Below the pieces are notes generated by a model, which did not search any database, had not been told where the DNA came from, and saw only the letters and a list, made by a program, of their open reading frames with translations. Below, one piece after another: positions 1 through 9,422 of a DNA stretch of 64,000 nucleotides; within the stretch, counting starts at the first letter, position 1; each line of letters starts with the position of its first letter. The position numbers and the translations under genes are program-made. This DNA is from Manganibacter manganicus (GTDB lineage Bacteria; Pseudomonadota; Alphaproteobacteria; Rhizobiales; Rhizobiaceae), in NCBI RefSeq assembly GCF_002075885.1, contig NZ_MDET01000060.1, positions 1-64,000 on the forward strand, in the 5' to 3' direction.

Positions 1-294
1 GATCGTGTAGCCGCCGGTGAACCCGCATTCGTCACGAAGCCGGTCGAACACACGCTTGGCCGTGTGCCGCTGCTTGCGCGGAACCTTCACGTCCTCATCC
101 AGCCATCGATCGATGGTCGCAACGAACGCGTCCAGCTTCGGCCTCCGGATCGGTGATCGGCGCCGATAGCCCGGCGGCGTCGAATACGACAGCATCTTGG
201 CCACGCTGTCGCGCGATATGTTGAAATGCTTCGCAGCCTGACGCCGGCTCATTCCTTCCGAGCAAGCCAGACGAACCTTCAGATACAATTCCAC
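1..294 (-). CDS. istA: IS21-family transposase IstA, N-terminal part (partial)
   Basis: The first 98 codons of an IS21-type IstA transposase are present and the rest lies beyond the window. The opening VELYLKVRLA, the helix-turn-helix stretch SRRQAAKHFNISRDSVAKML at residues 17-36 and the later RKQRHTAKRVFDRL are typical of IstA. IstA binds the element ends through this N-terminal domain and uses a downstream DDE domain, not visible here, for strand transfer. No ATG is available: a TAG stop lies five codons upstream in frame, so the GTG at 292-294 is the best start, with an ATC three codons upstream as a weaker alternative. No frameshift is seen. Whether the element is intact cannot be judged. 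Confidence 0.8.
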   Translation of the reverse strand, partial: MELYLKVRLACSEGMSRRQAAKHFNISRDSVAKMLSYSTPPGYRRRSPIRRPKLDAFVATIDRWLDEDVKVPRKQRHTAKRVFDRLRDECGFTGGYTI

Positions 295-341
295 GGTGTA
301 GATCCCCTAACCCTCCTGCGCTCGTTGCAGAAGGAAAATAG

Positions 342-403
342 GTGGCCGGGTTTTACGCCGCCCGCAGCGGGATTATCCCGCCGCTACCGTGGACGAATTT
401 TGC
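342..403 (-). repeat. two short terminal repeats of the IS21 element, flanking a small palindrome
   Basis: On the plus strand GTGGCCGGGTTTTAC (342-356) and GTGGACGAATTTTGC (389-403) share the pattern GTGG-M-CG-RR-TTTT-R-C. Between them, CGGGATTATCCCG (368-380) is a perfect 6-base-arm palindrome around one T. IS21-family ends usually carry several such direct repeats that IstA binds. The spacing here is 47 bases from repeat to repeat. Confidence 0.6.
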
Positions 404-547
404 ACCGCCGCTCTCACCGCATTTTCTTCAGAACCTTTGAAATTTAAGAACTTGCCCAATTCGTGAGCACGCTACAGGACCGAAACCGCATAGTCTGTTA
501 ATGACGCATCCGATAACGCGCGATGAGGTGCGGTGCTAATCTCGATA

Positions 548-1357
548 TTAGAAAGGGATTTCGATCACCATTCCGTCATAAGCCGGCTCGACACAAGCTG
601 GCGTTTCGGCCATCACCGTCGCATAGTCCAGCGGCACATGCATGTGTGTCAGGATCGCTTTTCCCGGCGCGAGACGTTCGACCCAATCGAGCGACTCGGC
701 AAGAGAAAAATGGCTCGGATGCGTCCGATGTTGCAGGGCGTCGATCACCAGAACCTTCAGGCTGGCAAGGCGCTTCACCGTCGCTTGCGGGAAATCGCTG
801 ACGTCTGGGCAATAGGCCAGATCGCCGACGCGAAAACCCAGCGAGACGATATCGCCATGCACTTGCGGCAGCGGTTCCAAGGTGAGGGATCCGCCCTCTC
901 CTTTTATGGTCACCGGTCGATCATGCTCGATGATATGAGCCTTCAGTATGGGCGGGTAGGAACTGCCAGGCGGGGTTTCGAAACAGTAGCCGAACGCCTC
1001 GTGCAACCGCGCCAGGGTAAATCTGTCGGCATGAATGTCGAGGAGGCGGCGCCGGTCCAGCACAAAGCTGCGCAAATCGTCTATGCCGTGGATATGGTCG
1101 GCATGCGGATGCGTATAGAGCGCGGCATCGATATGCCGGACGGAAGCAAGCAGCATCTGGGCGCGGAAATCCGGCCCGGTATCGATCACGACCGTGGTCC
1201 TGCCGCCGCTTTCTGAAATCCGTTCCGCAAGTGCCGCGCAGCGCATACGCCGGTTCTTCGGATTCGACGGATCGCAATTGCCCCAGTCGCCAGTCGGACG
1301 CGGCACGCCGGGGGAGGAGCCGCAGCCCAGAATGGTGAAGCGCAGCCGATCTCCCAT
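548..1357 (-). CDS. MBL-fold metallohydrolase, PhnP-like phosphodiesterase family
   Basis: This 269-aa protein has the metallo-beta-lactamase metal site H83-P-H85-A-D87-H88 in THPHADHIHGIDDLR, plus a second conserved histidine at 167 (PQVHGD) and an aspartate near 185. Sequence layout fits the PhnP/cyclic-phosphate phosphodiesterase branch of the MBL hydrolases, likely a cytoplasmic two-metal phosphodiesterase; the true substrate is unknown. It starts three bases after the tatD stop and is the last gene of the run rlpA-dac-tmk-holB-metG-tatD-MBL. In other rhizobia an MBL protein also follows tatD. No signal peptide. Family call is firm, substrate is inference. Confidence 0.85.
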   Translation of the reverse strand: MGDRLRFTILGCGSSPGVPRPTGDWGNCDPSNPKNRRMRCAALAERISESGGRTTVVIDTGPDFRAQMLLASVRHIDAALYTHPHADHIHGIDDLRSFVLDRRRLLDIHADRFTLARLHEAFGYCFETPPGSSYPPILKAHIIEHDRPVTIKGEGGSLTLEPLPQVHGDIVSLGFRVGDLAYCPDVSDFPQATVKRLASLKVLVIDALQHRTHPSHFSLAESLDWVERLAPGKAILTHMHVPLDYATVMAETPACVEPAYDGMVIEIPF

Positions 1358-1360
1358 TGC

Positions 1361-2158
1361 TCAGGCACCCTGCCCGATTGGCCGCGGCATCTTCTTGAAC
1401 AGGCGAAAGAAGTTGTCCGTCGTGATTTTGGCGATCTCCTCGGCACTCACGCCAAGGGTTTGTGCCAGGACCGCCGCCGTATGCGTCACGAATGCCGGTT
1501 CATTGCGCTTGCCGCGATGCGGCACCGGTGCGAGATAAGGCGCGTCCGTCTCCACCAGAAGGCGCTCATGCGGCACATCAGCCGCAATTGAACGCAGGTC
1601 CGCAGAATTCTTGAAGGTCAGAATGCCGGAAAACGAAACATAGCCTCCCAGTTCGATCCCAACTTCGGCCAGCCTGCGCCCGGAAGAAAAACAGTGCAGT
1701 ATGAAGGGGAAGGCACCCTTGCCCGTCTCCTTGACAAGAATGGCTTCCATGTCCTCGTCAGCGCTGCGCGCGTGAATGACCAGCGGCAGGCCGGTCTCCC
1801 GCGCCGCGGCGATGTGGGCGCGAAAACCCTGAGCCTGAGCATCGCGCGGGCCGTAATCGTAATGGTAGTCAAGCCCGGCCTCGCCGATGGCGACAACCTT
1901 GGGATGCCCGGCAAGGCGCACGAGATCCTCGGCGCCTATATCCAATTCCTCGGCTGCATTGTGCGGATGGGTTCCAACCGAACAATAAACGTCCGGAAAA
2001 ACATCCACGATTTCAAGAATTTGCTGGAAACATTTCACACGCGTCGAGATCGTCACCATGCGACTGATACCAGCCTCGCGGGCGCGGGCAACGATCGCTG
2101 CCCGCTCTTCCGCGAAATCGGGGAAATCAAGATGGCAATGGCTGTCGACAAGCATCAC
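1361..2158 (-). CDS. tatD: TatD family metal-dependent hydrolase
   Basis: At 265 aa this matches the usual TatD length. The N-terminal HxH is H7-C-H9 in VDSHCHLD. Further metal ligands are E93 (IGEAGLDY), H129 (VIHARS), H155 (ILHCFS) and D205 (VETDAPYL), so the TIM-barrel amidohydrolase site is complete. TatD proteins are cytoplasmic 3'-5' exonucleases or DNases implicated in DNA repair; YcfH-like members often sit next to metG and holB, as here. The start overlaps the metG stop by four bases (ATGA), indicating translational coupling. Whether it acts on DNA or another phosphoester in this organism is not shown. Confidence 0.9.
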   Translation of the reverse strand: MMLVDSHCHLDFPDFAEERAAIVARAREAGISRMVTISTRVKCFQQILEIVDVFPDVYCSVGTHPHNAAEELDIGAEDLVRLAGHPKVVAIGEAGLDYHYDYGPRDAQAQGFRAHIAAARETGLPLVIHARSADEDMEAILVKETGKGAFPFILHCFSSGRRLAEVGIELGGYVSFSGILTFKNSADLRSIAADVPHERLLVETDAPYLAPVPHRGKRNEPAFVTHTAAVLAQTLGVSAEEIAKITTDNFFRLFKKMPRPIGQGA

Positions 2159-3720
2159 GCGCCCTCGCCCGCCGCCTCGACATAGCGCGGGAAGACAGGC
2201 TGTGGCGCGGGCAGATCAGTGCCCGGCTCCAGCGCATATGCATCGGCAACGTGCTCGAACTGCCGGCGGCCCTCGCCGACGGCCAGGATATCGAGCAGCT
2301 TTGCCGCCGAACCGGGAATGAAGGGCTGGCACATGATCGCCACACGCCGGACAACCTCCGCAGTCGTCCACAGCACGCTTTCCATTCGCGTCGGGTCGGC
2401 TTTCTTCAGCGCCCATGGCTCCTGCGCGGCGAAATAGCGATTGGCATCGGCAACGACACCGAAGATCGCCGCCAGCGCCAGATGGATGCCCTGCTCGGCC
2501 ATCGCCTTGCGCGCCGTCGCCAGCGCCGCATCGCACCCGTCGAGTATCGCCTTGTCCTCGTCTGCTAGTTCGCCGCGTTGCGGCACCACGCCGCCGCAAT
2601 TCTTGGCGATCATCGACAGCGAACGCTGCGCGAGATTGCCGAGGTCGTTGGCGAGGTCGGCATTGGTGCGGTTGACGATCGCCTCATGGCTGTAGCTGCC
2701 GTCCTGTCCGAACGGCACCTCACGCAGGAAGAAATAACGCACCTGGTCCAGCCCGTAATGCTCGACCATGGTGAACGGGTCGATGACGTTACCGACCGAT
2801 TTCGACATTTTCTCGCCGCGGTTGAACAGGAAGCCGTGGCCGAAGACACGCTTCGGCAGCTCGATCCCCGCCGACATCAGGAAGGCTGGCCAGTAAATCG
2901 CATGGAAGCGGACAATATCCTTGCCGATGACGTGAACATCCGCAGGCCAGTAGTGCCATTTCTCTGATTTTTCATCTGGATAGCCGACACCGGTAATGTA
3001 GTTTGTCAACGCATCGACCCACACATACATCACATGTTTTTCGTCACCGGGCACAGGCACGCCCCAGTCGAAGGTGGTGCGCGAGATCGACAGGTCCTTC
3101 AACCCGGACTTGACGAAACTCACCACTTCGTTGCGACGCTCAGTCGGTCCGATGAAATCGGGCTGGCTTTCATAGAGCGCCAGAAGTTTGTCCTGATAGG
3201 CGGAGAGGCGGAAGAAGTAGCTTTCCTCTTCCACCCATTCGACCGGGGTGCCCTGCGGCCCATAGCGAACGTCATCTGCCCTGACGTCAGTTTCTTCCTC
3301 GCCGTAATAGGCTTCATCGCGCACCGAATACCAGCCGGCATAACCTCCCTTATAAATATCTCCCCTGGCGGCCATGGCCTTCCAGATCGCCTGCGAGGCA
3401 GCGTAATGACGCTCTTCCGTGGTGCGGATGAAGTCGTCGTTGGACGCGTTCAACACCTCGGCCATGCGCTTGAATTCGGCCGCGTTGCGGTCGGCCAGTT
3501 CGCGCGCGCTAATGCCTTCCTTCCGGGCCGTTTGCAGCATCTTGATGCCGTGCTCGTCGGTGCCGGTCAGGAAGTAGACATCCTTGCCGTCGAGGCGCTG
3601 GAAGCGGGCGAGCGCATCGGTCGCCAGCAATTCATAGGCATGGCCAATATGCGGCTTGCCGTTCGGGTAGGAAATGGCAGTGGTGATATAGAATTTTTCG
3701 CGTGACATCGGAGCCGTCAT
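2155..3720 (-). CDS. metG: methionyl-tRNA synthetase
   Basis: This 521-aa class I synthetase charges tRNA-Met with methionine. It has the HIGH motif at residues 24-27 (KPHIGHAYE) and KMSKS at 304-308. The connective-peptide region (about 120-165) has no CxxC knuckles, so it belongs to the short MetG type without the bound zinc of the E. coli enzyme, and it has no C-terminal tRNA-binding appendix. Both traits are usual in alphaproteobacteria. The first ATG gives [20 protein letters not shown]; the fifth residue is also Met and could be the start. It lies 73 bases downstream of holB and overlaps tatD by four bases. Confidence 0.96.
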   Translation of the reverse strand: MTAPMSREKFYITTAISYPNGKPHIGHAYELLATDALARFQRLDGKDVYFLTGTDEHGIKMLQTARKEGISARELADRNAAEFKRMAEVLNASNDDFIRTTEERHYAASQAIWKAMAARGDIYKGGYAGWYSVRDEAYYGEEETDVRADDVRYGPQGTPVEWVEEESYFFRLSAYQDKLLALYESQPDFIGPTERRNEVVSFVKSGLKDLSISRTTFDWGVPVPGDEKHVMYVWVDALTNYITGVGYPDEKSEKWHYWPADVHVIGKDIVRFHAIYWPAFLMSAGIELPKRVFGHGFLFNRGEKMSKSVGNVIDPFTMVEHYGLDQVRYFFLREVPFGQDGSYSHEAIVNRTNADLANDLGNLAQRSLSMIAKNCGGVVPQRGELADEDKAILDGCDAALATARKAMAEQGIHLALAAIFGVVADANRYFAAQEPWALKKADPTRMESVLWTTAEVVRRVAIMCQPFIPGSAAKLLDILAVGEGRRQFEHVADAYALEPGTDLPAPQPVFPRYVEAAGEGA

Positions 3721-3793
3721 GAAATCTGCAAGGAAGAACGTCGCGGTGGATATCGTATTGAGACAGCGAGCGCCATCCCATAGCGACTGTGCG

Positions 3794-4849
3794 TCACATT
3801 CGCAGGGCAGAATTCAGGCGGTCGATCATCGTCAGTGCGTGCTGCTTTTTGTCGAGGTTATAGATTTCCATCTCGGATACGGCATTCCGTGCCTCCTGCC
3901 AAGTGCCGGCGAGATGATTGGCGCGGGCGAGATCGCCGCTCGCCGCCGCCTCACGCGCACTGTCCGAAAGAAGATCGAGCACCCGGCGATTGAAGATATC
4001 GAACGGAATGGCTTGCCCACGCCCAGTAACGGCATCGGCCAACCGGTGTGCGCCGACAACATCGCCCGCCCCTGCTTTGCGCACCAGCCCATCGAGGGCA
4101 TCGGCGATTTCCAGCCCACCATATTGCGTAAGCAATATGGCAGCGCGCGCACTGCCCCCCGCCCGCTTCAGCAAGGCGGTGCGGGAGGCAGGGTCTTGCG
4201 GCAATGCCATCACGCCTTCCAATGCGACAAGAAGAGCGTCGTCATCCAAGGGATCCACACGAACGATCTGGCAACGGGAACGAATGGTCGGCAACAGGCG
4301 GCCGGGCGCATGCACGATCAAAACGAACAGGGTACGCGGTGGCGGTTCTTCGAGATTCTTGAGCAACGCATTGGCGGCATTGGTGTTCATGTCGTCAGCG
4401 GGATCGACAACGACGATTCGATAGCCGCCATCATGCGAGGTCATAGACAGGAACTGGCCGACCTTGCGAATTTCATCGACGGACACAACCGTCTTGAAGC
4501 GCTTGCTCTTGTCGTCGACCGGTCGCGTGAGGTGCAGCACGGAAGGATGCGCGGCCATCGCCATCTGCCGAAAGAGCGGCGTGGCGGGATCCGGGGTCGC
4601 GAGGTGGGCCGGCGCTGTCTCGGACCTTGGATATTTCAGCAGATGATGCGCCAGATGAAAGGCAAGGGTTGCCTTGCCTATGCCGACCGGCCCGGCAAGG
4701 ATCAGCGCATGTGGCAATTTTCCCGCGGCATAGGCACTCGCCAGCAGCCCAGTTACATTTGAATGGCCGACAAGGCGTGGGTTCTCCGACGGTTCAGCTA
4801 TGCCGTCAAGCGTGTCGTGCTGTTCGGGTGCTATGCGTTCAAACATCAT
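3794..4849 (-). CDS. holB: DNA polymerase III subunit delta'
   Basis: This 351-aa AAA+ clamp-loader subunit has a P-loop GPVGIGKAT at residues 53-61. The region PSVLHLTRP and the later [20 protein letters not shown] (sensor and interface region of delta') place it in the HolB branch rather than DnaX. Delta' is the stator of the clamp loader that opens and places the beta clamp. It overlaps the tmk stop by four bases (ATGA), and an adjacent tmk-holB pair is conserved across many bacteria. Two consecutive ATG codons open the gene; the outer one is used here. Confidence 0.93.
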   Translation of the reverse strand: MMFERIAPEQHDTLDGIAEPSENPRLVGHSNVTGLLASAYAAGKLPHALILAGPVGIGKATLAFHLAHHLLKYPRSETAPAHLATPDPATPLFRQMAMAAHPSVLHLTRPVDDKSKRFKTVVSVDEIRKVGQFLSMTSHDGGYRIVVVDPADDMNTNAANALLKNLEEPPPRTLFVLIVHAPGRLLPTIRSRCQIVRVDPLDDDALLVALEGVMALPQDPASRTALLKRAGGSARAAILLTQYGGLEIADALDGLVRKAGAGDVVGAHRLADAVTGRGQAIPFDIFNRRVLDLLSDSAREAAASGDLARANHLAGTWQEARNAVSEMEIYNLDKKQHALTMIDRLNSALRM

Positions 4850-5520
4850 GCCTGTGCCGTCTGTCTGGATCGGGGCGGCATGCGAACCTCCAAGGCGCTG
4901 AAGACGGCGGCGGTGACGGCATTTTCCACGTCGTCAGGTTCCACTGATGCGTCGATGACGACGCAGCGTTCGGGCTCGGCCTTGGCGATCGCAAGAAAGG
5001 TATCCCGTCGCCTGGCATGAATTTCGAGTGTTTCCTTTTCAAAGCGATCCGCCTGAGTGCCCGGATTGCGTCGTGCCGCGGCCCGCTTCAATCCCTCGGT
5101 CGGGTCGATGTCGAAGATCAGTGTGAGGTCCGGAACCATGCCGTTGACGGTGACGCGCTCCAGTTGATCCATAAAGGCGGGCGCAAGCGCTCCGCTGCCA
5201 CCCTGATAGACGCGCGAGGAATCCATGAAGCGGTCGCAGAGCACAATGGTGCCGCGCATCACCGCCGGCCGGATCACCTGCTCGACATGGTCGGAACGTG
5301 CCGCCGCGAACAAAAGCGCCTCCATTTTCGGGCCGAACGCCTCGGCCGCGCCTGAAAGCAACACATGACGCACCGCCTCTGCGCCCGGCGAGCCGCCCGG
5401 TTCGCGCGTGACGAGAATATCGTATTTCTTGGCACGCAATTTGTCGGCCAATCGCGCGATCTGCGTCGATTTGCCGGCACCCTCACCGCCCTCGAAAGTG
5501 ATGAAAAAACCGTCCGCCAC
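4846..5520 (-). CDS. tmk: thymidylate kinase (dTMP kinase)
   Basis: Phosphorylates dTMP to dTDP in the cytoplasm, feeding dTTP synthesis. The 224-aa protein has the P-loop GGEGAGKS at residues 11-18, the TREPGG dTMP-binding motif near 38-43, the DR pair in LCDRFMDSS and an Arg-rich lid (RAAARRNPG). Length is normal. It lies 120 bases downstream of the D,D-carboxypeptidase homologue and is coupled to holB by overlapping stop and start codons. Confidence 0.96.
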   Translation of the reverse strand: MADGFFITFEGGEGAGKSTQIARLADKLRAKKYDILVTREPGGSPGAEAVRHVLLSGAAEAFGPKMEALLFAAARSDHVEQVIRPAVMRGTIVLCDRFMDSSRVYQGGSGALAPAFMDQLERVTVNGMVPDLTLIFDIDPTEGLKRAAARRNPGTQADRFEKETLEIHARRRDTFLAIAKAEPERCVVIDASVEPDDVENAVTAAVFSALEVRMPPRSRQTAQA

Positions 5521-5640
5521 AGGGTCCAGCCTTCAATGATCTGTATCAGCGTCATAGCCTGGAAGCTTCGTAAAAATCCACGACGGATATGAGGCGCTAT
5601 CTGTCCGTTACGAACAATCCAGATCCATAATGCCATCTTA

Positions 5641-6909
5641 TCAGTGTGTTGTAACACTTTTCTCAGGCAGGATATCGGTCAATTTCCTACCGCGCAGCCA
5701 ACCGGTCGCCAATTCCTCGGCGGCATCGGCGGCGCGTTGGGGAAGAGAACCCATCCCCACGCTCTCTGCCGCATGAAGCGGTGTCTTCTGGCTTAGCGTG
5801 TCTCCGATCCGAACCTGCAAGTCACCAACTGGCTGCCCTTCCGCTACGGGCGCGATCAGCGGACCTCGATAAACGATATGCGCCGTCACCCGGTCGCGAT
5901 TGATGATCGGCAGAAGGATTTCGACAGGACCATTCGCGCTCAAAGCCACGTTCGACTTCACACCGCCATAGACTTCGGCATAGCCGGCGACGGCCTTGTC
6001 AGAGAAGATTTTCTTTTTCTCGAAGGCACGCAGGCCCCATTCGATCAGCTTACGCGCTTCCTCCGCCCGCTCCTGATCGGAAGACAAGCCGCTCATGGCA
6101 ATGAATACGCGCCTGCCGTCACGTGCGGCCGAGCCGACAATACCCAATCCCGATTGCTCGCCGGCACCGACCGACAGGCCATCGGCGCCGATGTCCATTT
6201 TCAGCAGCGGATTGCGGTTGCGCTGAATGATCTTGTTCCAGGTGAATGCCGGTTCGCCGAAATAGTGATAAAACGCCGGGTAATCGCGCCACAGATGCAG
6301 CGCCAGCATGGCCAGATCCCGTACCGTGGTCTTTTCGCCCGGGGCCGGCAGGCCCGTCGAATTGACAAAGGTGGAATTGGTCAGACCGACCTGCTTGGCG
6401 CGATTATTCAACTGCCGGGCGAAATTTTCTTCCGATCCGGCGAAACCCTCGGCAAAGATGATACATCCGTCATTGGCCGACTGAACCGCGATGCCACGAA
6501 TGATATCCTCCATCCGAATCGACGATTTGAGCGCCGCGAACATTGTGGATGTGCCGGACGGCGCGCCGCCTGTGCGCCAGGCATTCTCGCTCACCGCGAA
6601 GGTGTCATCGAGCGTGAGGCGCTCAGTCTTGATAGCATCGAAAGCCAGTTCAAGGGTCATCAGTTTGGCTAGAGAGCCTGGCTGGATGACGGCATCCGCA
6701 TTCTTTGAAAACAACACCGTGCCGGTTTCGGCATCGATCATATAGGCGCGTTCTGCCTTGGTTTCGAAAAGCTGCGCATTTGCCTGATCACACATCGCAG
6801 CAAACAGCGTAAGACATAAAACCAGCCGGCCCGCAAAGCCGGCCACACCGGTTCCGCCCGTCGTCAACCGCAGTCTAATTGCGAACGGCAAGGGCGTCGC
6901 CGGCTCCAT
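5641..6909 (-). CDS. D-alanyl-D-alanine carboxypeptidase homologue (PBP5/DacA family) with altered KTG box
   Basis: From the ATG at 6909 the protein has 422 aa, with a cleavable-looking signal segment (about residues 22-46, hydrophobic core VLCLTLFAA). The serine-peptidase S11 motifs are S79-L-A-K82 and S144-A-N146, both intact, but the third active-site box, K-T/S-G, is replaced by S246-V-G248. A C-terminal PBP5_C-like beta domain follows at about 295-390. PBP5-type enzymes trim the terminal D-Ala of peptidoglycan stem peptides in the periplasm. The lost KTG lysine makes normal activity doubtful. The gene starts 35 bases inside the rlpA 3' end, so both envelope genes are probably co-transcribed. 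A longer reading to 7185 would run deep into rlpA and is rejected. Confidence 0.85.
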   Translation of the reverse strand: MEPATPLPFAIRLRLTTGGTGVAGFAGRLVLCLTLFAAMCDQANAQLFETKAERAYMIDAETGTVLFSKNADAVIQPGSLAKLMTLELAFDAIKTERLTLDDTFAVSENAWRTGGAPSGTSTMFAALKSSIRMEDIIRGIAVQSANDGCIIFAEGFAGSEENFARQLNNRAKQVGLTNSTFVNSTGLPAPGEKTTVRDLAMLALHLWRDYPAFYHYFGEPAFTWNKIIQRNRNPLLKMDIGADGLSVGAGEQSGLGIVGSAARDGRRVFIAMSGLSSDQERAEEARKLIEWGLRAFEKKKIFSDKAVAGYAEVYGGVKSNVALSANGPVEILLPIINRDRVTAHIVYRGPLIAPVAEGQPVGDLQVRIGDTLSQKTPLHAAESVGMGSLPQRAADAAEELATGWLRGRKLTDILPEKSVTTH

Positions 6910-8095
6910 GATTCCACGCCGCCCGAAGCATATCGTCAAGATTGTTGCGCCCGTCGCCATAGAGATTGACCGAATAACATAGGGAACTGTTCTGTTCGGT
7001 CGTTTCAATCTCGACCTTGCCAAAAGCGGAAAGCTGGCTGGCCATACGGCGCGCCTCGGCTTCATCCTGCCATGTGCCAGCCGCCACATAATCGCCAAGC
7101 TGTGCCCGCGCCGCAATGCGGCTACTGCGCTTCCAAGACGCGACGATATCGGACGGGGCCATTGCCGAATGGTCGAATGCCGCAAACGCCTCGCTTGCGC
7201 GCCCTACCCGCTCATCCGCATAAGATAATGTGGCCACCGCAACGGATTGATCGGCCGGAATATTTATGTCGGGACGTTGGGGAACGAGAGGGCCGAAATC
7301 CGGCAAGGCAAAATCGGTGATCGAGACGGCTGCCTGAACCGGGCTAGCCACGGTGTTCAACTGGCCGGGGAACGGCACCACGCTTTGCCCAATCGATGCG
7401 TCCGGAGTCGGTCCGTTCATGGCCACCATGACACCGGTGGGCAGGCCAACCGATGGATCGGGAGCAAGATTGCCCGGCTGATAGGACGCCATCAGATAGG
7501 GTTCGTCATCGCCTTCGAGCGGCGCCCGGCCGATATAGTCTACCTTGACCTCGGCCGTACCGAGTTGCGCATAGCCCAGCATTTCGGCAGCCCGTTTCGA
7601 CAGATCGATGATACGGCCATCGTGATATGGCCCGCGATCGTTCACGCGCACGATCACCGAACTGCCGTTCGCCTCATTGGTTACGCGAGCATAACTTGGC
7701 AGCGGCATGGTCGGATGGGCAGCAGTCAGATGCGCGGTGTCATAAATCTCGCCATTGGCCGTCAGGCGACCGTGAAAGGCATCGCCATACCAAGAGGCGG
7801 CGCCCACCTTGGAGTAGTGCTTGTATTCCTTGGGGTAGTACCATTTGCCGCGCACCTTGTACGGCTTGCCGACCTGATCGCGCCCGCCGCCACGCTTGAC
7901 GTTGTGTCGGCGGGTGGTGACACGCGGGCTTGCCTTCACACCATACTCGGATTCGGCGAAATACTCCTTGGAGTGGGTCTTGCTCGTCATCGACTTAGTT
8001 TGAGGTGATGCGCAGGCGGTCAAAAGGGCTGCGACCGCCACGCATGACGCAAATGCATATGCGCGACGAAATCGCGGACGCGCCGAAACCTGCAT
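6875..8095 (-). CDS. rlpA: RlpA family septal lytic transglycosylase-like lipoprotein with SPOR domain
   Basis: The 406-aa protein begins with a lipoprotein signal whose lipobox is LTAC, so C28 would be lipidated. A double-psi beta-barrel domain spans about residues 97-190 (VGAASWYGDAFHG to YIG), with E116, H127 and D153 at the positions of the catalytic acid, histidine and aspartate of Pseudomonas RlpA. The last 80 residues (from about RIAARAQLGDYVAAG) form a SPOR domain, which binds denuded glycan strands at the septum. The family cleaves peptidoglycan lacking stem peptides during division. Whether this member is an active transglycosylase is inferred from the conserved residues only. Confidence 0.9.
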   Translation of the reverse strand: MQVSARPRFRRAYAFASCVAVAALLTACASPQTKSMTSKTHSKEYFAESEYGVKASPRVTTRRHNVKRGGGRDQVGKPYKVRGKWYYPKEYKHYSKVGAASWYGDAFHGRLTANGEIYDTAHLTAAHPTMPLPSYARVTNEANGSSVIVRVNDRGPYHDGRIIDLSKRAAEMLGYAQLGTAEVKVDYIGRAPLEGDDEPYLMASYQPGNLAPDPSVGLPTGVMVAMNGPTPDASIGQSVVPFPGQLNTVASPVQAAVSITDFALPDFGPLVPQRPDINIPADQSVAVATLSYADERVGRASEAFAAFDHSAMAPSDIVASWKRSSRIAARAQLGDYVAAGTWQDEAEARRMASQLSAFGKVEIETTEQNSSLCYSVNLYGDGRNNLDDMLRAAWNHGAGDALAVRN

Positions 8096-8387
8096 GAACG
8101 ATTATCCCCAACAGTCGAAATCGTCAGAGCTACTGGAATCGCCGTAGCCCAAATACCTGTCAACACGCCCAATAGCCTGATCCGCAACCCCTTTTGCACA
8201 CCAATTGCTTATGAACGTGTTAACCCAATTATGTCGGGAAAAGGGCGAGAATATGGTGCGAGCGACACAGTTTCATGTGGCATCGGTTGCCCCCCTGAGC
8301 AGCAGTTATGCGGCACGTGTTGACGAACCAATCACGCGAACGCTAAAGGCCAATAGCTTCAGATGTTCTTCACCTGGGCAACGAGTT

Positions 8388-8477
8388 GGAGGGATGGCCG
8401 AGCGGTTTAAGGCACCGGTCTTGAAAACCGGCGTGGCAGTGATGTCACCGTGGGTTCGAATCCCACTCCCTCCGCCA
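8388..8477 (+). tRNA. tRNA-Ser (anticodon TGA)
   Basis: A 90-base gene folds as a class II tRNA: acceptor strands GGAGGGA and TCCCTCC, discriminator G and encoded CCA, a seven-base anticodon loop CTTGAAA with anticodon TGA, a long variable arm (GTGGCAGTGATGTCAC) and T-loop GTTCGAATC. It reads UCN serine codons. It lies between rlpA and lexA. Confidence 0.97.
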
Positions 8478-8600
8478 GATATTTTTTAAACATTCTGACT
8501 TAACGTCATTTTTAATAGCAAAAAGTGTATCCATGGACCCGTTGACGTGGTTCGGATCCTTACAACCATCCGCCAATTCACCAAACGTTAAACGGTTGCG

Positions 8601-8622
8601 GAACACAACTGGAACATATAGT
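8601..8622 (+). promoter_or_regulatory. LexA operator and overlapping lexA promoter
   Basis: GAAC-ACAACTG-GAAC at 8601-8615 is an exact match to the alphaproteobacterial SOS box GAAC-N7-GAAC (complement of GTTC-N7-GTTC). A -10-like TATAGT follows at 8617-8622. The site lies 61 bases upstream of the lexA start, so it would give autorepression. Confidence 0.8.
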
Positions 8623-8676
8623 GTTTGTTCCGGGTTTGTTTTCTGATTCCCGCCCGATTTTCCGCTGGGGGCCGCC

Positions 8677-9396
8677 ATGCTGACACGTAAGCAACACGAA
8701 CTTCTGCTTTTCATCCACGAGCGCCTGAAAGAAAGTGGCATTCCCCCCTCTTTCGACGAAATGAAGGAAGCGCTCGATCTGGCGTCGAAATCAGGCATAC
8801 ACAGGCTGATCACTGCGCTGGAGGAGCGTGGCTTCATCCGCCGCTTGCCTAATCGCGCGCGGGCACTGGAAGTTTTGCGGCTGCCTGATTCCATTGCGCC
8901 CGGCCTCAATGCGGCACGCAGATTTTCACCGAGCGTCATTCAGGGCAGCCTGGGCCGGCCGGCGCAGGAGCCACCTGCCCGTCTGCAGGCGGCAAGCAAT
9001 GACGATTCGCCGGCTTCCGTCTCCATTCCTGTGATGGGACGTATCGCCGCCGGTGTGCCGATCGATGCGATCCAGCACAAGACCCATTCAATCTCGGTGC
9101 CACCGGACATGATCGGCAATGGTGAGCACTACGCCCTGGAGGTCAAGGGTGATTCAATGATTGAAGCCGGCATTTTCGATGGCGATACGGTCGTCATCCG
9201 CAACGCGAACACCGCGACGCCGGGTGAAATTATCGTGGCACTCGTCGATGAAGAGGAAGCTACGTTGAAGCGCTTTCGCCGCAAGGGCGCGTCCATTGCT
9301 CTGGAAGCGGCCAATCCCGCCTATGAAACGCGCATCTTCGGGCCGGACAGGGTCAAGGTGCAGGGCAAACTGGTGGGGCTTATACGCCGTTACTAG
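8677..9396 (+). CDS. lexA: LexA repressor
   Basis: LexA represses SOS genes until RecA filaments stimulate its self-cleavage. The 239-aa protein has an N-terminal winged helix ([20 protein letters not shown] and the SFDEMKEAL recognition part), a linker that is longer than in E. coli (about residues 70-115), then the S24 peptidase domain. The cleavage bond A125-G126 lies in GRIAAGVP. The catalytic dyad is S160 (KGDSMIEAG) and K198 (ATLKRF). It is regulated by the operator just upstream and converges on comEC. Confidence 0.97.
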   Translation: MLTRKQHELLLFIHERLKESGIPPSFDEMKEALDLASKSGIHRLITALEERGFIRRLPNRARALEVLRLPDSIAPGLNAARRFSPSVIQGSLGRPAQEPPARLQAASNDDSPASVSIPVMGRIAAGVPIDAIQHKTHSISVPPDMIGNGEHYALEVKGDSMIEAGIFDGDTVVIRNANTATPGEIIVALVDEEEATLKRFRRKGASIALEAANPAYETRIFGPDRVKVQGKLVGLIRRY

Positions 9397-9422
9397 CGCG
9401 TCACGCGTCACGATCAGCGCTG

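Larger units (their letters stand above)
1..421 (-). mobile_element. IS21-family insertion sequence, left end (truncated by window edge)
   Basis: The minus strand carries the first part of an IstA transposase preceded by about 125 bases of non-coding DNA with two copies of a GTGG-CG-TTTT motif, the arrangement of an IS21-family terminus with multiple transposase-binding repeats. The outer end is probably near base 421, where the minus strand reads TGCGG, because IS21 ends start with TG. The element continues left of base 1, so the second end, istB and any target duplication cannot be seen. The outer boundary is an inference from the TG rule and could be off by tens of bases. Confidence 0.75.

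Noticed and set aside
5641-7185. 514-aa reading of the D,D-carboxypeptidase homologue
   Set aside because: The first 92 residues overlap rlpA in another frame and precede the signal peptide; the ATG at 6909 gives a normal precursor.
8205-8489. 94-aa plus-strand ORF ending near lexA
   Set aside because: Its second half is translated tRNA-Ser (RFKAPVLKTG pattern), a known artefact. No ribosome site or family match in the first half.
8445-8939. 164-aa minus-strand ORF
   Set aside because: It runs antisense through lexA and ends in the tRNA-Ser 3' region.
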